From Cyclobacteriaceae bacterium (GTDB taxonomy: Bacteria > Bacteroidota > Bacteroidia > Cytophagales > Cyclobacteriaceae), in contig JAHBTY010000005.1 in assembly GCA_019638355.1 (NCBI GenBank), forward strand, positions 186,001 through 250,000: 64,000 nt of DNA, read 5' to 3'. Under the pieces are notes generated by a model, which was not told where the DNA came from, did not search any database, and was given only the letters and a program-made list of their open reading frames with translations. Every line of letters starts with the position of its first letter. The first letter of the stretch is position 1. A program made the translations under genes and the position numbers. Shown piece by piece: positions 54,748 through 62,740 of this stretch.

Positions 54748-56250
54748 TTATAATTTAGAGAGTTGTTGATTCAAAATGTATTTCCATTTCTGATAAACCA
54801 TTTCATGCTGTTCCTGATCTTGAAGATTGGGTGATTCATCAAGCAATAACTTTAACCCGGTAAATGCCTGTTTAAAGCTGGAGTAAATACCTGCCCCTAC
54901 TCCCGCACCCAGTGCTGCACCCATTGCACCATCGGTATCGTAAAGTTCTAATCGTGCGCCAATGGTGTTTACAAAAGCATTGCGAAAGACCGGACTCAAA
55001 AACATATTGGCGTGACCGGCCCGTATTACCTGCGATTTTAGACCCATTGATTGCAGAATATCGAAGCCGTATCGCAGCGCAAACACAATTCCTTCTTGCG
55101 CAGCCCGAAATACATGCGCTTGCGAGTGTCTATTAAAATCAAGTCCGTGCCACGATGCATTGATCACCTTGTTTTCCAGAATGCGCTCGGCCCCATTTCC
55201 GAAAGGCAACATCAATAAACCATCGGCACCAACCCGCACCCCCGAAGCCAACTCGTTTATTTTGGTGTACGGAAATGCATCTACGCTGCGGATATTCTTT
55301 CGCAACCAGCTATTCAAAATACCGGTTCCATTCACGCAAAGTAAAATACCATTACGTTTTTGTTCAGCCTTGTTGTTTACATGTATAAAAGCGTTTACAC
55401 GAGATTGCTTATCAAATGCATTGTCCTCGGTAACGCTATAAATCACTCCTGACGTTCCCGCAGTGGCTGCTGTCTCGCCTGGGTTTAACACATTCAATGA
55501 AAATGCATTGTTGGGTTGATCGCCCGCACGATAAGAAATAGGTGTTCCGGCTTTTAATCCGGTTAATGTAGCAGCCGAAGCACTAACTTCTGCCTGAATA
55601 GCGAACACGGGTTTACGATCGGCTAGCAGATCAGCGTTTATTCCATAATGCTTCAGCAAGGCAGCAGCAACTGCGCCTTCTTCATAATCCCAGAAAATAC
55701 CTTCCGATAAGCCGGTATCGGTGGTTGTAGTTTCACCACTTAGTTTATACGCGATGTAATCGCCTGGCAACATAATCTTGTGGATGCGCGCATAAACTTC
55801 GGGTTCATTTTCTTTCACCCATTTCAGTTTGGAAGCTGTAAAGTTTCCGGGCGAATTAAGAAAGTGTGATAAACAATAAGACTCACCTAGTTTAGTAAAA
55901 GCATCGTCACCATACTTTACCGCGCGGCTATCGCACCAAATTATAGAAGGCCGCACCGGGTTGCCTTCTTTGTCAATACACACCAACCCATGCATTTGAT
56001 AAGCTATGCCAATGGCCTTAACCTGATCGGCTTTAGCTGCGGTTTTAGCCACACAAGCTTTAATGCAAACCACAACATGTTGCCACCAGGTTTCCGGATC
56101 CTGCTCAGCCCAGCCTGGTTGTACGGCTATCATTTCCATTTCTTCGGCTGGCGATTGTGCCGAGGCCGCCCGCTGGCCAGTTGCAACATCCACGAGAGTT
56201 GCCTTTACGGACGAACTTCCTATGTCAAGGCCTAAAAGATACTCCTGCAT
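54748..56250 (-). CDS. xylB: Xylulokinase
   Basis: Phosphorylates D-xylulose to xylulose 5-phosphate, feeding the pentose phosphate pathway. 500 residues, FGGY family: LLGLDIGSSSVKATLVD (4-20), IAYQMHGLVCIDKEG and WCDSRAVKYGDDAF, KIMLPGDYIAYKLSGETTTTDTGLSEG (catalytic Asp in the PGDY/DTGLS region), AGTSGVIYSV, and the C-terminal AGHANMFLSPVF and DGAMGAALGAGVGAG. First gene of the xyl operon; a -7 element (TACTTTTG at 56267-56274) and a dyad operator lie immediately upstream. Confidence 0.96.
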   Translation of the reverse strand: MQEYLLGLDIGSSSVKATLVDVATGQRAASAQSPAEEMEMIAVQPGWAEQDPETWWQHVVVCIKACVAKTAAKADQVKAIGIAYQMHGLVCIDKEGNPVRPSIIWCDSRAVKYGDDAFTKLGESYCLSHFLNSPGNFTASKLKWVKENEPEVYARIHKIMLPGDYIAYKLSGETTTTDTGLSEGIFWDYEEGAVAAALLKHYGINADLLADRKPVFAIQAEVSASAATLTGLKAGTPISYRAGDQPNNAFSLNVLNPGETAATAGTSGVIYSVTEDNAFDKQSRVNAFIHVNNKAEQKRNGILLCVNGTGILNSWLRKNIRSVDAFPYTKINELASGVRVGADGLLMLPFGNGAERILENKVINASWHGLDFNRHSQAHVFRAAQEGIVFALRYGFDILQSMGLKSQVIRAGHANMFLSPVFRNAFVNTIGARLELYDTDGAMGAALGAGVGAGIYSSFKQAFTGLKLLLDESPNLQDQEQHEMVYQKWKYILNQQLSKL

Positions 56251-56266
56251 ACGATTGTTTTGTGAT

Positions 56267-56274
56267 CAAAAGTA
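56267..56274 (-). promoter_or_regulatory. -7 promoter element (TACTTTTG) of xylBA
   Basis: On the minus strand TACTTTTG matches TAnnTTTG and lies 16 bases before the xylB ATG. Confidence 0.55.
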
Positions 56275-56280
56275 TTTACT

Positions 56281-56299
56281 TATAGTCAAAATGACCATA
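56281..56299. promoter_or_regulatory. 19-bp dyad operator between xylB and the Nudix regulator
   Basis: TATAGTC-AAAAT-GACCATA: the half-sites TATRGTC/GACYATA are inverted with one mismatch. It lies directly upstream of the xylB -7 element and 20 bases before the divergent regulator start, where a repressor would control both. Confidence 0.6.
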
Positions 56300-56318
56300 T
56301 ATTAGCCGGAGAATTTTT

Positions 56319-57011
56319 ATGGAAAACCCGTCACCCGATTCAATAATTGAAGCGCTCTCCATCGACTGCGTGATTTTTGGCTTCAAGGATGGCCGGTTAG
56401 ACATCTTGCTGGTGAAGCATGCCGAAGGGATAAGTGCCGGGAAGTGGGCGCTGCCCGGTGGTTGGATTACGTATGGCGAAAGTGTGGACGAGGCAGCCAA
56501 ACGACTTTTAAAATCCCTTACGGGGATAAGTGATATTTACCTGGAACAATTGAAAGCCTTTGGCGACCCAAACCGGTATCCGCTGAAGCGAGTTGTAACG
56601 GTTGCCTATTACGCCCTTGTAAATGAAGAAAGCTACTCATTGATACCAGGGTTTACAGCTTCGGATGCGCAGTGGTTTAATGTGCATGAGGTACCGGAGT
56701 TAATTTACGACCACAACCAGATTCTTGACTTTGGCTACAGGCATCTGAAACATAAAGTACGGCACGAGCCGGTTGGCTTTAACCTGTTGCCGGCTAAGTT
56801 TACGTTGCTTCAGTTGCAAGAACTATACGAAGCCATTCTGGAAACAAAACTGGATAAATCCAACTTCAGGCGTAAGTTGGGCAAAATGAAATTGCTGATA
56901 AATTGTAAAGAGAAACAGAAAGATGTTTCGCACCGGGCGGCCGCACTGTACAAGTTTGATAAACGGATTTATGTTACCCTGCGCAAAAGCGGGATGGTAT
57001 TTGAATTATGA
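56319..57011 (+). CDS. Nudix-fold transcriptional regulator (NrtR/AraR-like) of xylose genes
   Basis: 230 residues: an N-terminal Nudix domain (about 10-140, LSIDCVIFGFKDGRLDILLVKH) and a C-terminal winged helix (about 160-225, LPAKFTLLQLQELYEAIL followed by FRRKLGKMKLL). The Nudix box at 48-70 should read GX5EX7REUXEEXGU; here G48 and E54 are kept, but the metal-binding REUXEE has become RLLKSL (62-67), so it cannot hydrolyse nucleotides and probably senses a sugar. This arrangement is known for sugar regulators of Bacteroidota. It is divergent from xylB across a 68-base gap holding the 19-bp dyad. Confidence 0.88.
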   Translation: MENPSPDSIIEALSIDCVIFGFKDGRLDILLVKHAEGISAGKWALPGGWITYGESVDEAAKRLLKSLTGISDIYLEQLKAFGDPNRYPLKRVVTVAYYALVNEESYSLIPGFTASDAQWFNVHEVPELIYDHNQILDFGYRHLKHKVRHEPVGFNLLPAKFTLLQLQELYEAILETKLDKSNFRRKLGKMKLLINCKEKQKDVSHRAAALYKFDKRIYVTLRKSGMVFEL

Positions 57012-57036
57012 GCATACTTTTTTTTCATTTTTATAT

Positions 57037-57050
57037 CAACCGTTTGCAAC
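57037..57050. promoter_or_regulatory. Operator-like CAACCGTTTGCAAC upstream of the transporter
   Basis: This resembles the CAAACGTTTG palindrome with one substitution per half (its reverse complement contains CAAACGGTTG). It lies 58 bases upstream of the MFS start. Confidence 0.3.
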
Positions 57051-57107
57051 AAATCGAATTTACTTTCATATTTCTAAACCTAAAAGCAAACCTTAACACA
57101 CACACGT

Positions 57108-58319
57108 ATGAGCGATAAACCGAATATCAGGTTGTTTTATGCAAGTTGTTTTGCATTAATAACCACTGCCTTTTCATTTAGTATCAGGGCCGGCATTTTA
57201 CCGGAATTGGGAAGAACTTTTGACCTTACCAATGAGCAACTTGGCTTTATAAACCAAATGTGGTTTTTGGGTTTCCCGATTTCGATGGTGCTGGGAGGAA
57301 TTTTTTATAGTTCCATAGGCCCTAAAAAGATTATGATTTTTGCATTTGTATCGCACATCATTGGAATTGTACTAACCATATTTTCGGGTGGTTACACCGG
57401 GCTGCTCATCTCTACATTATTTATTGGATTAGGGAATGGATGTACGGAAGCAGCGTGTAATCCACTAATTGCAACCAGCTATAGTGGCAAGCAAATGAAT
57501 ACATTGATGAACCGCTTCCACATGTGGTTTCCAGGCGGTATTGTGCTGGGTAGTTTGATCTCGCTTGCCATGACAAAAATGGAATTAGGTTGGGAAGCAC
57601 AGATTTGGATAATTGTGATTCCCACTCTGATTTATGCTTACCTGTTCTATGGTCAAACTTTTCCGGAAACAAAAGGCGAAGCTGGCTCGCTTACTGCCAA
57701 CCTGAAAGCCATGGCAACTCCCCTATTTGTTTTCATTTGCGCTTGCATGACGCTTACCGCAATATCTGAATTCGGACCTCAACAATGGACTGGAATTATT
57801 ATGGCAAAGAGTGGTGCTGAACCGATGGTAATCCTGGCACTCGTTACCGGATTAATGGCCGTAGGCCGCTACTTCGGTGGTGAGTTTGTACATAAGTTTG
57901 ATCAAACCGGTGTGCTCCTGGGTTCAGCTATCTTTACCGCACTTGGTATTTTCCTGTTTAGCACACAAACAGGATCGATGGTTTATGTAGCCGCCATTGT
58001 GTTTGCAATTGGTGTATGCTATTTCTGGCCGAACATGATTGGTTTTACAGCCGAGAAGATGCCTGCAACCGGAGCCATCGGCATGTCGGTAGTAGGTGCC
58101 TTTGGTATGTTTTCTACATCAATCTGGCAACCTATTATTGGAGGTTGGATTGATAGTGCTAAGGAAACTGCAACCGCATCAGGATTAACGGGCGATGCAA
58201 TGGAGCTAGCAGCCGGTCAGGCTACCTTAAAAACCATGGTTACATTTCCCGCAATATTAATCGTGCTGTTTGCTATTCTCTTGTTCTGGATGCGTAGTCG
58301 CACAAAAACCGCGAGTTAA
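57108..58319 (+). CDS. MFS-family sugar transporter
   Basis: 403 residues, about twelve membrane segments, in the inner membrane. Features: GFINQMWFLGFPISMVLGGIFY (TM2 region), SIGPKKIMIFAF (the loop 2-3 motif), GNGCTEAACNPLIATSY and HMWFPGGIVLGSLIS in the N half, and AEKMPATGAIGMSVVGAFGMFSTSIWQPIIGGWID in the C half. The neighbourhood (xylAB, Nudix regulator) makes a sugar:H+ symporter, perhaps for xylose or related products, likely. A rho-independent terminator follows. Confidence 0.9.
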   Translation: MSDKPNIRLFYASCFALITTAFSFSIRAGILPELGRTFDLTNEQLGFINQMWFLGFPISMVLGGIFYSSIGPKKIMIFAFVSHIIGIVLTIFSGGYTGLLISTLFIGLGNGCTEAACNPLIATSYSGKQMNTLMNRFHMWFPGGIVLGSLISLAMTKMELGWEAQIWIIVIPTLIYAYLFYGQTFPETKGEAGSLTANLKAMATPLFVFICACMTLTAISEFGPQQWTGIIMAKSGAEPMVILALVTGLMAVGRYFGGEFVHKFDQTGVLLGSAIFTALGIFLFSTQTGSMVYVAAIVFAIGVCYFWPNMIGFTAEKMPATGAIGMSVVGAFGMFSTSIWQPIIGGWIDSAKETATASGLTGDAMELAAGQATLKTMVTFPAILIVLFAILLFWMRSRTKTAS

Positions 58320-58344
58320 TCCAACAATAGATCATTGAACTTTG

Positions 58345-58376
58345 AGGCTGCTTTACCTTTGTAGAGCAGCCTTTTA
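58345..58376 (+). terminator. Rho-independent terminator after the MFS gene
   Basis: AGGCTGCT (58345-58352) and AGCAGCCT (58365-58372) form a perfect 8-bp stem with a 12-base loop, followed by TTTATTT. The loop contains TACCTTTG, which looks like a -7 element but faces the end of a convergent gene. Confidence 0.85.
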
Positions 58377-58760
58377 TTTCCGTTCGATCAAATCCCACAG
58401 GTTGCCGTATAAATCTTCAAATACGGCTACAGTACCATAGGCTTCATGCTTGGGTTCGCGCACAAACTTTACTCCGTTGCCAAGCATTGCTTCATAATCA
58501 CGTTGGAAATTATCTGTATTCAAAAAAAGAAACACCCGGCCACCGGTTTGATTGCCCACGTGTGCTTCTTGTTCTGCAGTGGCAGCCTTGGTTAATAATA
58601 GGTTGCTTGTTGAATGCCGATCGGGCGCAACTACTACCCACCGTTTGGTTTCAGACAAAACGGTATCTTCTACCAAAACGAAACCTAACTTATTGACATA
58701 GAAATCCAGCGCTTCGTTATAATCGCGCACCACCACGCTTATCAATCCAAGATTCTTCAT
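58374..58760 (-). CDS. VOC-family (glyoxalase/bleomycin-resistance fold) protein
   Basis: 128 residues from the ATG at 58760 (MKNLGLISVVVRDYNEALDFYV). One vicinal-oxygen-chelate fold: KLGFVLVEDTVLSETKRWVVVAP, GRVFLFLNTDNFQRDYEAML, VKFVREPKHEAYGTVAVFEDLYGNLWDLIE. The C-terminal YGNLWDLIE with Glu is a likely metal ligand, as is an early His/Glu. The substrate is unknown. It converges with the MFS gene. Confidence 0.88.
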   Translation of the reverse strand: MKNLGLISVVVRDYNEALDFYVNKLGFVLVEDTVLSETKRWVVVAPDRHSTSNLLLTKAATAEQEAHVGNQTGGRVFLFLNTDNFQRDYEAMLGNGVKFVREPKHEAYGTVAVFEDLYGNLWDLIERK

Positions 58761-58828
58761 GCAAAATTTTAACACTAAAATTATGATTGATTTTTGGTTT
58801 ATTTTGCCACACCCTAAAATCTACCTCC

Positions 58829-59629
58829 ATGATCAAGACTCTGCTCTCGCCTTTTAAACGTTTTGCCTGGTTTAAGCGCCTCAATGCCAAAATAACGTAT
58901 GAATGGCTGGCCAAACATATTCCTGCTGATGATTGGCAGTTTATGAATTACGGTTATTCGCCAAATGCGAACGAACCTGCCTATCAACCAGAACCCAAGC
59001 CTTTGCAACTTTATCCTTTGTTAATGTACCACTATCTGGGTTCGAAGGTAGAGCTGACTAACAAAACGGTATTAGAAGTGGGCAGTGGGCGCGGTGGCGG
59101 AGCAGCATACCTTGCTTCTCACTTTAAGCCCAAACAATACACGGGAATGGACCTGGCCCAACATGCGGTTGACCTGGCCAATAAGATTCATGCGGTACCA
59201 AATCTAAAATTTATACAAGGCAGTGCTGAGTGCATTCCCTTAGCCGACAACAGTATTGATGTAGTTATCAATGTAGAGTCATGTCACGCATACGGCTCGG
59301 TTAAACAATTTTTGAGCGAAGTAAAGCGGGTATTAAAACCAGGTGGCTACTTCTTAATGGTTGATTTCCGGTATGCTAAAGAGATGTCCGAGCTAAAACA
59401 ATTATTATCCGGAAGCGGACTAACTATGAAACAGGAAGAAAACATAACCGAGCGTGTGGTGTTGGCGATTGAGGCCGAAGACGAGGCCAAACAAAAACGA
59501 ATCCGGGATCTGGTCCCGCCCAAGTGGCAAAAACTGTTTGCTGAATTTGCAGGTGTAGTCGGTTCAAAATTTTATCGCAACCTGAAAGACGGAACGCGGT
59601 TTTATTACCGGTATGTGATGCAGAAGTAA
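58829..59629 (+). CDS. SAM-dependent methyltransferase
   Basis: 266 residues from the ATG at 58829. An N-terminal helical extension (IKTLLSPFKRFAWFKRLNAKITYEWLAKH) precedes a class I methyltransferase: motif I VLEVGSGRGGGAAYLA (about 82-97), motif II YTGMDLAQHAVDLA, acidic loop AECIPLADNSIDVVINVESCHAYG, and FLSEVKRVLKPGGYFLMVDFRYA. It is of the type that methylates lipids or small aromatic compounds; the target is unknown. Confidence 0.9.
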   Translation: MIKTLLSPFKRFAWFKRLNAKITYEWLAKHIPADDWQFMNYGYSPNANEPAYQPEPKPLQLYPLLMYHYLGSKVELTNKTVLEVGSGRGGGAAYLASHFKPKQYTGMDLAQHAVDLANKIHAVPNLKFIQGSAECIPLADNSIDVVINVESCHAYGSVKQFLSEVKRVLKPGGYFLMVDFRYAKEMSELKQLLSGSGLTMKQEENITERVVLAIEAEDEAKQKRIRDLVPPKWQKLFAEFAGVVGSKFYRNLKDGTRFYYRYVMQK

Positions 59630-59667
59630 AACATCATTCAGCTACACTCCTACCTGCAACTCATCAT

Positions 59668-60423
59668 TTAAGTTGGATTATTCACATTAGACGCGAGTGC
59701 AGCAATTACTAACTCCCGTGCTTCACGGTGTTTACAATAACTGCATTGATAATGCTCCAGCAATAAACCGTCTTCCGTTTGGGTTGGCTGTTTTTCTATT
59801 TCTTCGGTATCAATCTTCATGGTATAAAACCCGCACTCGCTGCATTTTTCGGCATGTTGATAAGCCATGTATTTCTCAACCTTTTTCTCACCGGTTTTTT
59901 CATCTAACCAAACATCGTACTCAACTGAATGAATTTCACTGCGGTGTTGGGCCAATTGTTCTGCTTCCAGGTGCACGGCCCCTTCTACATCCGATAACTT
60001 ACGCATGGGATTACCAGCCGAAGACTTGCGCGGTTTATTACGAATACGGTTTAGCCTGACTTCCAAAATTTTAGGGTATTGAACTTTTATCAAGCTGGAC
60101 AATAATAGATAAACAATGATAAATGATCCGGCCAGAAAAAACATGCTAACATATAGTTTTAACGAATCATCAACCGGAAACAGGGGTGTAACCTTGGCCG
60201 TGGCAAGTAGCGCAAGACCGATTATGAGGCTTAAAACTGCATACCAAAAGAACTTGATCTCGTGCAGGTTTACATAGTCATATCGTTCTTTGTTGTTTGC
60301 AATGGTGATCAATTTTAACTCGTGATACACCAGAATTAATACAGCTATTCCAAAAAAAACATACGACCCAAGAATCAAATAATGATCCCAGGTTTCAATA
60401 AACTGATGTGCGGAGGTTTCCAT
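59668..60423 (-). CDS. Membrane protein with C-terminal zinc ribbon
   Basis: 251 residues. Three membrane segments (about 15-34, 57-76, 88-110), then a basic linker (VQYPKILEVRLNRIRNKPRKS) and a cytoplasmic domain with two Cys pairs: CSECG (about 193-197) and CSYCKHRE (about 227-234), a likely zinc ribbon. The middle (VHLEAEQLAQHRSEIHSVEYDVW) is helical. I do not recognise a named family; it could be a membrane-anchored regulator or assembly factor. Confidence 0.7.
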   Translation of the reverse strand: METSAHQFIETWDHYLILGSYVFFGIAVLILVYHELKLITIANNKERYDYVNLHEIKFFWYAVLSLIIGLALLATAKVTPLFPVDDSLKLYVSMFFLAGSFIIVYLLLSSLIKVQYPKILEVRLNRIRNKPRKSSAGNPMRKLSDVEGAVHLEAEQLAQHRSEIHSVEYDVWLDEKTGEKKVEKYMAYQHAEKCSECGFYTMKIDTEEIEKQPTQTEDGLLLEHYQCSYCKHREARELVIAALASNVNNPT

Positions 60424-60548
60424 AATAGGCGGGTTAAGGTTTAAAAGGCTTAAGAAATTTCAGAATATTCTGGGGTAGTTTCAACGGAAAACCTTCCTAT
60501 TTTTAACAGACAATGAAATTATCCCGCTATAACTAACGTTTAACGGCT

Positions 60549-60941
60549 GTGGAGAATAGTTTTTTTCAATCAGCCTTGAGGCAAGCCTCGAACCTGGCCG
60601 GGAAGCCGGGACGAATAGCCCTTGTTCTGGCAGCGTTAACGGTTAAAATCAGTATGGTTGATTGGTCGGCAGAAGGTCGCGCAAAGTTAAAGAAACAGTT
60701 GTTGCTGGCAGGTCGTCTGCTAAAGGCGAATTTAAATGGAGCTTATTCGCTTAAATCGAAGCGCATGCTGGTTGGGCTGTTGGCCGCCTGCATTTATTTC
60801 ATTAATCCATTTGATCTTATTCCTGACTTGCTTGCCGGAATTGGCCTGGTGGATGACATGGCCATTATTGCATGGGTTTTCAGCACGGCTGCTGCCGAAT
60901 TACAAGCCTTTGAGGAGTGGGAAAAGACTACTTCCGTTTAG
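60549..60941 (+). CDS. YkvA-like (DUF1232) membrane protein
   Basis: 130 residues, GTG start. The DUF1232 core is MLVGLLAACIYFINPFDLIPDLLAGIGLVDDMAIIAWVF (about 71-109), with the typical N-P-x-D-x-I-P-D and DD motif. The N-terminus is amphipathic (QSALRQASNLAGKPGRIALVLAAL). The function is unknown. Its last 14 bases overlap the 3' end of the convergent serine hydrolase. Confidence 0.85.
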   Translation: MENSFFQSALRQASNLAGKPGRIALVLAALTVKISMVDWSAEGRAKLKKQLLLAGRLLKANLNGAYSLKSKRMLVGLLAACIYFINPFDLIPDLLAGIGLVDDMAIIAWVFSTAAAELQAFEEWEKTTSV

Positions 60942-62736
60942 CCCTGAACACACCGTTGGGCTGATTAAATACAGCTTCGCTAAAGGAGCTTTTATCCTCT
61001 ACAAATTCTATTTTAAAGCCCTCTAATCCTTTAATCATAAATTTATGCTTACCCGTTGGCACCAATTCATACTGGGGCTGGCCAGGTACCGTAAGATGTA
61101 GCGTTGCATTCTTTACAAAAAACTTCGCAACCATTCCACCTAATTCAAACTCGCCTGCATACGATGCTAACTCTTCTTTGCTTATGTTAACTTTGATAGG
61201 TGTGCGTTTAAATTCAAGTGCAGCCAAGGTGGGTTCAAGCTTTATTGCAACTTTACTAATCTCCCCTACCTCATTACCAAAAAACTGAAACTGGGTTGAG
61301 GTGTTGCTCGAAGTGGTGTCGGGTTTTCCATTTTCGATAGCGTACGAGTTAAATACATCGTAATGATGGTGTGCCAGCCACAACTTCATGCGCTTAAAAT
61401 TAGCAAAGAGTGAATCGCGATCGTAGGTTATTGTGAATTCGCCATAAGCAGGATGAGAATATTTTCCGGTAAACTCTGCCAGAATATGAGATGGACGAGT
61501 GCCTTTTACTTTATTGGAAGAGCGTATGGCTGCGGCTTTCATCTGTTCTGCCAAGGCTTTATCACGTCTGTCCTTCAAATCTTTATTCCAATCTGTAGTT
61601 TTTACTTTTAATATTCTATCGGAAATAATATTCCGGACAACGGAAGGAACCGATGAACCATTCTGATTAACTAATACTACAATCCCTACACTATCGCTCG
61701 GAAAGAACGAAGTATTAGCCGAAAAGCCATCAATGTTTCCACCATGCTCTACACGATAATGCCCCTTGTAAGAGGAAAGAAACCAGCCATACCCATAGTT
61801 GGATAAGTGTAAATCAGGATTGGTTTTATCTGGCAGGCCCGCACCAATTACCATTTGCGAACTCATAGCTTCCGACACATAACTTGCCGGGATAATTTCT
61901 TTACCGTTAAACTTACCGCCATTAATCCAGGTAATAACCCAATTGGACATTTCATTTACACTGCTGTTAATACTTCCGGCAGGAGCCATTCCGGCAATGT
62001 GATAATAATCCATCTTGTCGATGGTCGTTTCATTTTTCAATCCATAACCAATCGCTATGTCCGTTGCTTTTTGCATTTCCGGGATTGAAAGATTACTGCG
62101 TTCCATGCCCAAGGGCTTAAAAATTCGTTCGCGCACATTTTCCTCCCACGATTTGCCGGTGATCTTTTCTGCCACCACGCCTTGCGCCAGAAACATAAAG
62201 TTGTTATAGTACCATTTCTCGCGCACACCGGCAAAAGGTTCCTGATAGGCTATGCGTTGGATCAAACTATCTTTTGAATCAGATGGAAACAAGTACCATG
62301 AAAAATCATGGCGTGGCAAACCTGTGCGATGACTCATTAGGTCGCGAATCTGAATAGTATTGTTCATCTGATCGTTAAAGAACTTCAGATCAGGAATGTA
62401 TTTAGTAGGTTTATCTTCAAAGGCCAGTTTACTTTCACTTCGCAACTGGCCCAGTATGGCTGACGTAAAAGCTTTGCTACAACTGCCAATAGCAAACAGT
62501 GTATTGGGTGTTACCGCGATTTTCTTTTCATAATTGCTGTAACCAAAACCTTTCGCATAGATAATTTTATTCTTCTCCACCACCGCTACAGCAAACCCCG
62601 GAGCTTTCCATGTTTCCAATACTTTTTGCAATTCGGCATCGAGTCCTGCAAGCCGTGTATCCACTGCAGATTTCTTTTGAGCTGTCAATACAATTGACAT
62701 AGCTGTCAGTACAATAAAGAAGAAACCTGCTTTCAT
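60928..62736 (-). CDS. Secreted class C beta-lactamase-type serine hydrolase
   Basis: 602 residues, signal peptide MKAGFFFIVLTAMSIVLTAQ. The beta-lactamase/transpeptidase fold (about 30-390) has S85-x-x-K88 (AIGSCSKAF), Y177-x-N (WYYNNF) and a third motif HGG (YRVEHGGNIDGF, about 347) in place of KTG. A C-terminal extension (about 430-602) has two lipocalin-like beta domains (GKYSHPAYGEFTI, YAGEFELGGMVAKF). Such proteins are esterases, peptidases or D-amino-acid hydrolases rather than resistance enzymes; the substrate is unknown. It follows the GH65 gene by 4 bases. Confidence 0.9.
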   Translation of the reverse strand: MKAGFFFIVLTAMSIVLTAQKKSAVDTRLAGLDAELQKVLETWKAPGFAVAVVEKNKIIYAKGFGYSNYEKKIAVTPNTLFAIGSCSKAFTSAILGQLRSESKLAFEDKPTKYIPDLKFFNDQMNNTIQIRDLMSHRTGLPRHDFSWYLFPSDSKDSLIQRIAYQEPFAGVREKWYYNNFMFLAQGVVAEKITGKSWEENVRERIFKPLGMERSNLSIPEMQKATDIAIGYGLKNETTIDKMDYYHIAGMAPAGSINSSVNEMSNWVITWINGGKFNGKEIIPASYVSEAMSSQMVIGAGLPDKTNPDLHLSNYGYGWFLSSYKGHYRVEHGGNIDGFSANTSFFPSDSVGIVVLVNQNGSSVPSVVRNIISDRILKVKTTDWNKDLKDRRDKALAEQMKAAAIRSSNKVKGTRPSHILAEFTGKYSHPAYGEFTITYDRDSLFANFKRMKLWLAHHHYDVFNSYAIENGKPDTTSSNTSTQFQFFGNEVGEISKVAIKLEPTLAALEFKRTPIKVNISKEELASYAGEFELGGMVAKFFVKNATLHLTVPGQPQYELVPTGKHKFMIKGLEGFKIEFVEDKSSFSEAVFNQPNGVFRAKRK

Positions 62737-62740
62737 GGTT

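Noticed and set aside
58354..58361. TACCTTTG as a promoter -7 element
   Set aside because: It fits the consensus but lies in the loop of a terminator hairpin and points into the 3' end of a convergent gene.
60928..62736. Antibiotic-resistance beta-lactamase
   Set aside because: The protein has HGG instead of KTG and long C-terminal beta domains, as in esterase/peptidase-type serine hydrolases; resistance cannot be claimed.
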